Below, in pieces: positions 58,423 through 64,000 of a DNA stretch of 64,000 nucleotides. The DNA is from Shimia sp047124445. GTDB taxonomy: Bacteria > Pseudomonadota > Alphaproteobacteria > Rhodobacterales > Rhodobacteraceae. Location of the stretch: positions 3,720,001 to 3,784,000 of the forward strand of contig NZ_CP138921.1 of the NCBI RefSeq assembly GCF_047124445.1, read 5' to 3'. Below the pieces are notes generated by a model, which was not told the DNA's origin, made no database searches, and saw only the letters and a list, made by a program, of their open reading frames with translations. Every line of letters starts with the position of its first letter. Within the stretch, counting starts at the first letter, position 1. A program made the translations under genes and the position numbers.

Positions 58423-58635
58423 ATGGCATTTGTTCAAACCGCTCAGACCGCCCGCATCGATCTTTTTGCAACCCTGCGTGCGTCCATTGAAGAGTATAAA
58501 GCAGCCCGCGTGCTGCGTCAGAAATACAAAACCACCGTTCGGGAATTGGCCCGCATGAGTGATCGCGAGTTGGCCGATATTGGCGTTAACCGCTACGACA
58601 TCAAAGGCATCGCCAAAGCCCACGTCTACGGCTGA
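58423..58635 (+). CDS. DUF1127 small protein (copy 3)
   Basis: A 70-residue DUF1127 protein with LARMSDRELADIGVNRYDIKGIAKAHVYG. The C-terminal 30 residues closely resemble copy 1 (RELADIG.NR.DI). AAGGAGCC precedes ATG 58423. The amphipathic N-terminal half (LFATLRASIEEYKAARVLRQKY) is helical in character. Confidence 0.9.
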   Translation: MAFVQTAQTARIDLFATLRASIEEYKAARVLRQKYKTTVRELARMSDRELADIGVNRYDIKGIAKAHVYG

Positions 58636-58656
58636 GCGACCCAAAACATCGATTGT

Positions 58657-58690
58657 AACGCCCCTGCCTGATCCGCAGGGGCGTTTTGTT
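58657..58690 (+). terminator. Terminator of DUF1127 copy 3
   Basis: A perfect 11-bp stem AACGCCCCTGC (58657-58667) and GCAGGGGCGTT (58675-58685), followed by TTGTTTT. The convergent SRPBCC gene ends at 58694. Confidence 0.9.
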
Positions 58691-58693
58691 TTG

Positions 58694-59167
58694 TCAGCTG
58701 GCCTGCGGCATCGCAGTATTGGGGGCTGTGACCAACGTTTCCAAACCGGTCAGGTTGCCGTTCAGCACTTTGCGCAGTTGCGGCTTCATTAGCGTTGCGC
58801 CCATGAGCCAGCCAAGCGGGCCAAACTTTGGCTGATAGTCGATGCACCAATAGACGTGGGTTTTGCCGTCGCTAGTTGGGGTGAGGCGAATCTCGGCCTG
58901 CGCGGTCTTGAAGGGGATCTTGCCCATGTCCAGCATCGCCGCACGGTAGCCGCGGCCTTCGTTCCAGGTGATGGCTTCTTCCACCAGTGAGGTGCCGTTT
59001 GGAAAATGGCAGCGGCGTTTGGCGCCAAGACCAGTGCTGTTTTCCGACAGAACGTCTACTTTCACAACCTCCGGCGCAATGACATCAATGGCCATATAGT
59101 CGGCGAGCGCTGCCCAGACAGTGGCTGGGTCAGCGGAGATGGTGCGGGTGCTTTCAACGTGCAACAT
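58694..59167 (-). CDS. SRPBCC family protein
   Basis: A 157-residue START/Bet v1-like protein. The N-terminal strand and helix SADPATVWAALADY and the later CHFPNGTSLVEEAITWNEGRGY, HVYWCIDYQPKFGPLGWLMG are typical of the polyketide cyclase/dehydrase group, which bind hydrophobic ligands. ATG 59167 is chosen; a TTG at 59188 could add seven residues. It is divergent from the WYL regulator, with an operator-like repeat between. Confidence 0.85.
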   Translation of the reverse strand: MLHVESTRTISADPATVWAALADYMAIDVIAPEVVKVDVLSENSTGLGAKRRCHFPNGTSLVEEAITWNEGRGYRAAMLDMGKIPFKTAQAEIRLTPTSDGKTHVYWCIDYQPKFGPLGWLMGATLMKPQLRKVLNGNLTGLETLVTAPNTAMPQAS

Positions 59168-59220
59168 GTGGCGGTCTCTTTCAGACAAAGTGAATGTGTT
59201 GCGACCTGTCTAATGTTGCC

Positions 59221-59255
59221 CTGCTGACAGCGTTATGTCAGCAGTGTGTCAGCAG
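59221..59255. promoter_or_regulatory. Operator-like repeats CTGCTGACA / TGTCAGCAG x2
   Basis: CTGCTGACA (59221-59229) and TGTCAGCAG (59236-59244) form a perfect 9-bp inverted repeat, and a second TGTCAGCAG (59247-59255) follows as a direct repeat at 11-bp spacing. The site ends 9 bp before the WYL regulator start and faces the SRPBCC promoter. Confidence 0.65.
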
Positions 59256-59264
59256 GAGTGAAAA

Positions 59265-59960
59265 ATGCGTCGCACAGAACGGCTTTTCCAGATTATCCAA
59301 GTATTGCGGGCCGCCCGCGCACCGGTGACGGGGCGGGAGTTGGCTGTCGAATTGGAAGTCTCGCTGCGCACCCTCTATCGCGACATGGCGGAGTTGATCG
59401 CGCAGCGGGTGCCCATCACAGGCGAGGCCGGTATGGGCTATGTGCTGGATGAGGGCTATGACATGCCACCGCTGATGCTGACCGCAGATGAGTTGGAAGC
59501 GGCCGTTTTGGGGGCCGGCATGGTTGCGGGGCAGGCCGATCCGACCTTGGCGCGTGCGGCGCGAGATCTGGTCGCCAAGCTGACCGAGTCGATCCCGGAA
59601 GAACTGCGGCCCGTGGTGTTAGATGCCAGTTCGCGCGCGATTGTCGCCAGAGGACCAAAAGCAGAGCAGTTTGACGGGGCGCGTCTGCGGGTTGCCATTC
59701 GGGAGCGTTTCAAGGTGCGGCTGAGCTATCGGGATGGCGAAGGCCGAGAGAGCCAACGCGTGATCTGGCCGCTGCTGATCGCTTACTTTGTGGGCGAGCG
59801 CTACATCGTGGCCTGGTGTGAGACACGGCAGGACTATCGGCACTTCCGTACAGACCGGATTGCGACGCTGGATGTGCTGAATGAGGGGTATCCGGGGCGG
59901 CGGGCGTCGTTGATTGCCGGGTGGGACGAGGTGATGGCGAAGCGGAAAGCGGCGTCCTGA
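59265..59960 (+). CDS. YafY-like transcriptional regulator (HTH + WYL domain)
   Basis: A 231-residue regulator. The N-terminal HTH_11 (RRTERLFQIIQVLRAARAPVTGRELA, LEVSLRTLYRDMAELIAQ) is followed by a WYL domain with VRLSYRDGEGRESQRVIWPLLIAYFVGERYIVAWCE and a C-terminal RHFRTDRI. WYL domains sense small molecules or nucleic acid. It is divergent from the SRPBCC gene and overlies the CTGCTGACA repeats, so local autoregulation and control of that neighbour is likely. Confidence 0.92.
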   Translation: MRRTERLFQIIQVLRAARAPVTGRELAVELEVSLRTLYRDMAELIAQRVPITGEAGMGYVLDEGYDMPPLMLTADELEAAVLGAGMVAGQADPTLARAARDLVAKLTESIPEELRPVVLDASSRAIVARGPKAEQFDGARLRVAIRERFKVRLSYRDGEGRESQRVIWPLLIAYFVGERYIVAWCETRQDYRHFRTDRIATLDVLNEGYPGRRASLIAGWDEVMAKRKAAS

Positions 59961-60099
59961 GCAGTTTCCTTTTGGGCCCTAGATCCTTGCGACAACTGCT
60001 CACAATATCCAGAAATTCAGGTAAAAAGACCGCATCACTTTGTTATGTCTGTTTGTAGGACACGCAGCCACATCTAGACATTCATAAGGAGCGCTTTTG

Positions 60100-61224
60100 G
60101 TGCTGGATCTCACATCGTTTCGACGCGACCTACACAGCTACCCTGAGACGGGATTTGATCTGGAGCGCACGCCGCGCTTGATTGCTGACGTTTTGGCAAA
60201 TGCGGGACTTGAAGTTGTGCGTGGCGTTGGGCAGTGCGGTATTGTCGCCACCCTGCGACGTGGCCCGGATGAAACGGCCATTGGTTTGCGCGCCGATATG
60301 GATGCGCTGCCCATTCAGGAAGCCAATGGCTTCTCTTATCGTTCGACGCGGGACGGACTTTTTCATGGCTGCGGGCATGACGGGCACAGCACAATGCTGC
60401 TCGGCGCGGCGCTCAAGCTGGCGAAGGATCAGACGCTAAAGCGGACCGTGCACTTTATTTTTCAACCGGATGAGGAAAACGGCAACGGCGCCGCGGCAAT
60501 GATTGCCGACGGATTGTTTGAGCGGTTTCCCATGGCGGCGATATATGGTCTGCACAACATGCCAGGTATGGCGCTCGGGCATTTTGCCACGCAGTCTGGT
60601 CCGTTTTGTGCGTTTGAAGATAACTTTGAGATCATGATTGAGGGGCAGGGCGGGCATGCGTCAATGCCGGAGAAAGGCGTTGATCCGATCGTGGTTGGCT
60701 CGGCCATTGTGATGCAGTTGCAGTCCATCATCTCGCGCAATGTGCCGCCACGTGAGCATGCGGTTGTTTCGGTCACAGAGTTTGTGACCGATGGCGCGCG
60801 CAATATTCTGCCCAGCAATGTGACGTTGCGTGGCGATTGCCGGGGGTTTTCGCAGGAGGTGTCCCAAACCCTTGAGAGCCGAATGCGTTCCGTCGTGGAA
60901 GGGGTTTGTACTGCTCAGGGTGCAAAGGGGCAGATTTCTTATTCGACCTCTTTCCGTCCCTTGGTGAATGAAGATCGTGCCACTGACACTATTGCTGCGG
61001 CGGCGGGTGACGTCGGGACGGTTGACGCAACTTATGGACGGGTTGGGTTTTCCGAGGACTTCGCGGAGTTTTTGGTTCACAGACCTGGGGCCTTCATTTT
61101 GATGGGCAATGGGCTCGGGGGGAACAATGCCATGCCACTGCACAATCCGTCGTATGATTTTAATGATGACGCCATTGCGCATGGAGTTGCGTTTTGGGTG
61201 CGGCTCGCACATCAAAACCTATAG
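60100..61224 (+). CDS. M20 family amidohydrolase (hippurate hydrolase-like)
   Basis: A 374-residue di-metal amidohydrolase of the HipO/IAA-amino-acid hydrolase group. It starts LDLTSFRRDLHSYPETGF. Metal ligands appear in FHGCGHDGHS and QPDEENGNGA, and in YGLHNMPGM, with the dimerisation loop GQGGHASMPEKGVDPI and late NAMPLHNPSYDFND. Members cleave N-acyl amino acids. GTG 60100 (AAGGAG 8 bp ahead) is chosen over TTG 60097. It is the last passenger gene before rplO and is distinct from the M20 enzyme at 10695. Confidence 0.92.
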   Translation: MLDLTSFRRDLHSYPETGFDLERTPRLIADVLANAGLEVVRGVGQCGIVATLRRGPDETAIGLRADMDALPIQEANGFSYRSTRDGLFHGCGHDGHSTMLLGAALKLAKDQTLKRTVHFIFQPDEENGNGAAAMIADGLFERFPMAAIYGLHNMPGMALGHFATQSGPFCAFEDNFEIMIEGQGGHASMPEKGVDPIVVGSAIVMQLQSIISRNVPPREHAVVSVTEFVTDGARNILPSNVTLRGDCRGFSQEVSQTLESRMRSVVEGVCTAQGAKGQISYSTSFRPLVNEDRATDTIAAAAGDVGTVDATYGRVGFSEDFAEFLVHRPGAFILMGNGLGGNNAMPLHNPSYDFNDDAIAHGVAFWVRLAHQNL

Positions 61225-61257
61225 GGTCGAAGATGAGGGTGCGGGCCATCTTCCACA

Positions 61258-61286
61258 TTGCAAACCCTCCCCTGAGGGTCTATACG
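61258..61286 (+). promoter_or_regulatory. Predicted promoter of ribosomal block 4 (rplO)
   Basis: TTGCAA (61258-61263), 17-bp spacer, TATACG (61281-61286), discriminator CCCCCGG. It lies about 98 bp before rplO. Confidence 0.55.
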
Positions 61287-61383
61287 CCCCCGGTGGCGTT
61301 CTGCGCGCCATAGAATCAAAATCAAGAAAAGCCGTGTTTGGCCCGATACGCTTCGTGGGTCAGTTCCGGCAAGGAGAAGCGAT

Positions 61384-61857
61384 ATGAAACTGCACGAACT
61401 GCGCGACAATCCTGGCGCAACTAAGAAACGCATGCGCGTTGGCCGTGGCCCCGGTTCCGGAAAAGGTAAAATGGGTGGCCGTGGTATCAAAGGTCAGAAA
61501 TCCCGTTCGGGTGTTGCGATCAACGGCTACGAAGGTGGCCAAATGCCATTGTACCAGCGTCTGCCTAAGCGCGGCTTCAACAAGCCAAACCGCAAGGCAT
61601 ATGCTGTTGTAAACCTGGGCCTGATTCAGAAATTCGTCGACGAGAAGAAGCTGGACGCCTCTGCCGCGATCACCGAAGAAGCCCTGGTTGCTTCCGGTCT
61701 GGTGCGCCGCGTTAAAGACGGCATCCGTGTTCTGGCAAAAGGCGAAGTTTCCGCCAAGCTGAACATCGAAGTGACCGGCGCCTCTAAAGCAGCTATTGAA
61801 GCTGTCGAAAAAGCGGGCGGCTCTCTGACGGTCAAAACCGCGCCAGCGGCTGAATAA
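61384..61857 (+). CDS. rplO: 50S ribosomal protein L15
   Basis: A 157-residue L15 with MKLHELRDNPGATKKRMRVGRGPGSGKGKMGGRGIKGQKSRSG in pattern (Gly-rich RNA-binding N-terminus) and the C-terminal VTGASKAAIEAVEKAGGS. Start ATG 61384 has AAGGAGAAG. It is the first gene of block 4. Confidence 0.99.
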   Translation: MKLHELRDNPGATKKRMRVGRGPGSGKGKMGGRGIKGQKSRSGVAINGYEGGQMPLYQRLPKRGFNKPNRKAYAVVNLGLIQKFVDEKKLDASAAITEEALVASGLVRRVKDGIRVLAKGEVSAKLNIEVTGASKAAIEAVEKAGGSLTVKTAPAAE

Positions 61858-61907
61858 GAGGTTGTGAGCGGGCACAGACCCGCTTACATAATCTTCCAAG
61901 TTTTCCT

Positions 61908-61943
61908 AACGCCGCCAAACCGGGAAACGGTTCTGGCGGCGTT
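61908..61943 (+). terminator. Long hairpin between rplO and secY
   Basis: AACGCCGCCAAACCG-like left arm (61908-61922) pairs with CGGTT-C-TGGCGGCGTT (61928-61943), about 15 bp with one bulge and loop GGAAA. No T-run beyond TTT. It is likely an attenuator or processing site lowering secY and adk relative to rplO. Confidence 0.65.
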
Positions 61944-61965
61944 TCCAGTCTAAGAGAGATCCTAA

Positions 61966-63330
61966 ATGGTATCTGCAGCAGAGCAAATGGCGGCCAACAC
62001 CAGCTGGGCCGCGCTTGGAAAAGCCACCGATCTGCGCAATCGCATCCTGTTCACACTGGCATTGCTGATTGTGTATCGTCTTGGCACATGGATTCCGGTG
62101 CCGGGCATCGACGGCGTTGCCCTCCGTGAATTTATGGAAGAGGCGGGCGCGGGCATTGGCGGCATCCTGTCCATGTTCACCGGCGGCGCGCTGGGACGCA
62201 TGGGGATCTTTGCTCTGGGCATCATGCCATATATCTCGGCCAGCATTATTGTGCAGCTTCTGGGCTCGATGGTTCCTGCGTTGGAGCAGCTCAAGAAAGA
62301 AGGCGAGCAAGGCCGCAAGAAAATGAACCAATACACCCGCTACGGCACGGTGGCATTGGCAACGCTGCAGGCATACGGCCTCGCGGTCAGCCTGGAGGCC
62401 GGTGAGCTGGTCACCGATCCGGGTATGTTCTTCCGCTTCAGCTGCCTTGTGACGCTGGTTGGCGGCACCATGTTCCTGATGTGGCTTGGTGAGCAGATCA
62501 CCGCACGCGGCATCGGCAACGGCATCTCCCTGATCATCTTTGTGGGCATCGTGGCCGAACTGCCAGCGGCTCTGGCACAGTTCTTTGTGTCTGGCCGCAC
62601 CGGTGCGATCAGCGAAGCGGTGATTGTGGCTGTGATCTTCATGGTCATCGCAACCATCGCCTTTGTGGTCTTCATGGAGCGGGCGCTGCGTAAGATCCAC
62701 ATCCAGTATCCGCGTCGTCAGGTGGGCATGAAAGTCTATGACGGTGGCTCCTCTCACCTGCCGGTGAAAGTGAACCCAGCGGGCGTGATCCCGGCAATTT
62801 TCGCCAGCTCCCTGCTGCTGCTGCCAACCACCATTGCGACCTTCTCCGGTAGCCAAACCGGCCCAATCATGTCGACCCTGCTGGCCTACTTTGGCCCAGG
62901 ACAGCCGCTCTATCTGCTGTTCTTCGTGTCCATGATTGTGTTCTTTGCCTACTTCTACACCTTCAACGTCAGCTTCAAACCTGACGATGTGGCCGACAAC
63001 CTGAAGAACCAGAACGGCTTTGTGCCGGGCATCCGCCCGGGCAAGCGCACCGCAGAATACCTTGAGTATGTGGTCAACCGTATCTTGGTTCTGGGTTCTG
63101 CATACCTTGCGGCAGTGTGTCTCCTTCCGGAGATCCTGCGTGGACAATTTGCGATCCCGTTCTACTTTGGCGGCACCTCGGTTCTGATTGTGGTTTCCGT
63201 GACCATGGACACCATCCAGCAAGTTCAGAACCATCTGCTGGCGCACCAGTACGAAGGGCTTATTGAAAAGTCCCAGCTGTCTGGTAAAGGCCGGAACAAA
63301 CGCAAACGCAAAGGACCTGCTCGTCGATGA
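61966..63330 (+). CDS. secY: Preprotein translocase subunit SecY
   Basis: A 454-residue, ten-span channel protein. It has LIVYRLGTWIPVPGID (TM1), the plug and TM2 region GRMGIFALGIMPYISASIIVQLL, GNGISLIIFVGIVA, the cytoplasmic loop FKPDDVADNLKNQNGFVPGIRPGKRT, and a basic C-terminus (GRNKRKRKGPARR). It forms the SecYEG pore for protein export and insertion. It overlaps adk by 4 bp. Confidence 0.99.
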   Translation: MVSAAEQMAANTSWAALGKATDLRNRILFTLALLIVYRLGTWIPVPGIDGVALREFMEEAGAGIGGILSMFTGGALGRMGIFALGIMPYISASIIVQLLGSMVPALEQLKKEGEQGRKKMNQYTRYGTVALATLQAYGLAVSLEAGELVTDPGMFFRFSCLVTLVGGTMFLMWLGEQITARGIGNGISLIIFVGIVAELPAALAQFFVSGRTGAISEAVIVAVIFMVIATIAFVVFMERALRKIHIQYPRRQVGMKVYDGGSSHLPVKVNPAGVIPAIFASSLLLLPTTIATFSGSQTGPIMSTLLAYFGPGQPLYLLFFVSMIVFFAYFYTFNVSFKPDDVADNLKNQNGFVPGIRPGKRTAEYLEYVVNRILVLGSAYLAAVCLLPEILRGQFAIPFYFGGTSVLIVVSVTMDTIQQVQNHLLAHQYEGLIEKSQLSGKGRNKRKRKGPARR

Positions 63331-63902
63331 ATATTATTCTGCTTGGCCCGCCCGGTGCCGGTAAAGGAACCCAGGCTGGCCGTCTCGTAGAGAAGCGCGA
63401 CATGATCCAGCTTTCTACGGGCGACATGCTGCGCGCCGCCAAAACCTCCGGCACGGAGATGGGCAAGAAGGTTGCCGAGGTCATGGACCGTGGTGAGCTG
63501 GTCACCGACGAGATCGTGATTGGCCTGATCCGCGAGCAGCTGGAAGGCGACAAAAAGGGCGGCTTCATCTTTGACGGCTTCCCACGCACGCTGGCGCAGG
63601 CTGATGCGCTGGCCGAGCTGCTGGAAGACTGCGGCGAGAAGTTGGACGCCGTGATCGAGATGCAGGTGAATGATGAGGTTCTGGTAGAGCGCATCATCAA
63701 CCGCGCCAAGGAAGCAGTTGCCAACGGTGGTGAAGCCCGTGCGGACGACAATGCGGAAAGCCTGAAAGTGCGCTTGATGGCGTACTACAAGCAGACCGCG
63801 CCGTTGATCGGCTACTACCACGCCAAAGGCAACCTGACCTCGATTGACGGTCTGGCGTCGATGGATGAGGTTGAGGCCTCTGTGGCAGGTGTGTTGGGTT
63901 AA
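63327..63902 (+). CDS. adk: Adenylate kinase
   Basis: A 191-residue adenylate kinase of the short type without the zinc-binding LID insert. Walker A GPPGAGKGTQA, STGDMLRAA in the AMP site and GFPRTLAQADAL are intact. It equilibrates ATP, ADP and AMP. Its start overlaps secY, and a strong terminator follows, so rpsM and later genes of the canonical cluster, if next, must be transcribed separately. Confidence 0.99.
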   Translation: MNIILLGPPGAGKGTQAGRLVEKRDMIQLSTGDMLRAAKTSGTEMGKKVAEVMDRGELVTDEIVIGLIREQLEGDKKGGFIFDGFPRTLAQADALAELLEDCGEKLDAVIEMQVNDEVLVERIINRAKEAVANGGEARADDNAESLKVRLMAYYKQTAPLIGYYHAKGNLTSIDGLASMDEVEASVAGVLG

Positions 63903-63925
63903 GCCCAGCCTACATTAGAGACACA

Positions 63926-63960
63926 AAAAGCCCCGCATCATCAGATGCGGGGCTTTTGTT
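63926..63960 (+). terminator. Terminator ending ribosomal block 4 (after adk)
   Basis: A perfect 14-bp stem AAAAGCCCCGCATC (63926-63939) and GATGCGGGGCTTTT (63944-63957), loop ATCA, then GTTTG. No gene is visible in the last 98 bp of the window. Confidence 0.93.
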
Positions 63961-64000
63961 TGACCAATAGGTCCCCTGTGACTTGCCTTATCAGAACAGG

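Noticed and set aside
61906..63246. A 446-codon minus-strand frame opposite secY
   Set aside because: His/Gln/Asp-rich shadow of a membrane protein gene; no recognisable domain.
1..64000. tRNA, rRNA, insertion sequence, integrase or prophage genes
   Set aside because: Looked for on both strands by characteristic sequences and motifs; none seen.

Overview
The window looks like a chromosomal segment of a marine alphaproteobacterium of the Roseobacter group (Rhodobacterales). The evidence is the GC-rich coding style, the family mix (MlaA, alpha-type DnaE1, CHCC zinc-finger protein, DUF1127 proteins, PrtD-type secretion ABC transporter, RTX-like protein) and many short perfect hairpins with TTCG loops. 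Genus cannot be set from sequence reading alone. I see no tRNA, rRNA, insertion sequence, integrase or CRISPR array.

Layout. 1-9.2 kb: partial mlaA on the minus strand, a type I secretion ABC/HlyD pair, a ridA-ugpQ-FemAB-like-phhB run, a Prx5-type peroxiredoxin, a ferredoxin reductase and rsmD. 9.4-17.2 kb: a co-directional cluster of ROK regulator, M20 peptidase, two paralogous sugar-type binding proteins, permease, YhfX-like PLP racemase and a single-domain ATPase. It ends in a strong terminator and is the best candidate for an uncharacterised transport and catabolic system. 17.2-22.3 kb: map and sfsA (minus), then CinA-like, GNAT, AhpD-like, OmpA-like and WGR genes in one tightly packed run. 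22.3-24.5 kb: Asp/Glu racemase, a gene-poor palindromic stretch, a membrane-anchored hypothetical and the zinc-finger gene. 24.5-37.3 kb: ABC-2 type ATPase, dnaE, slyX, a crotonase, fadH, LysR, an IclR regulator divergent from a histidinol-dehydrogenase-like enzyme, and cardiolipin synthase.

37.5-63.9 kb holds the S10 and spc ribosomal protein clusters in canonical gene order but cut into four blocks: rpsJ-rplC-rplD-rplW; rplB-rpsS-rplV-rpsC-rplP; rpmC-rpsQ-rplN-rplX-rplE-rpsN-rpsH-rplF-rplR-rpsE-rpmD; rplO-secY-adk. Each of the first three blocks and the last end in a rho-independent terminator. The last three blocks are preceded by a good sigma-70-like promoter with a 17-bp spacer and GC-rich discriminator; a weaker one precedes rpsJ. 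The insertions carry unrelated genes: a sulfotransferase-like gene, an NTF2-like gene and a hypothetical; a chemoreceptor with a helical bimodular sensor domain, a 2OG-oxygenase-like protein, an AraC regulator, a LysE exporter and a duplicated RTX-like protein; and three DUF1127 genes, SRPBCC, a WYL regulator and an M20 amidohydrolase.

Other structure worth noting: a diverged repeat of about 109 bp present twice in opposite orientation, with an internal 8-bp direct repeat at 11-bp period; palindromic operator candidates in front of the ROK, WYL, IclR and DUF1127 genes; and clustered stem-loops inside the spc operon. Coordinates of starts were adjusted from the longest reading frame where a ribosome binding site or family length favoured a downstream codon.
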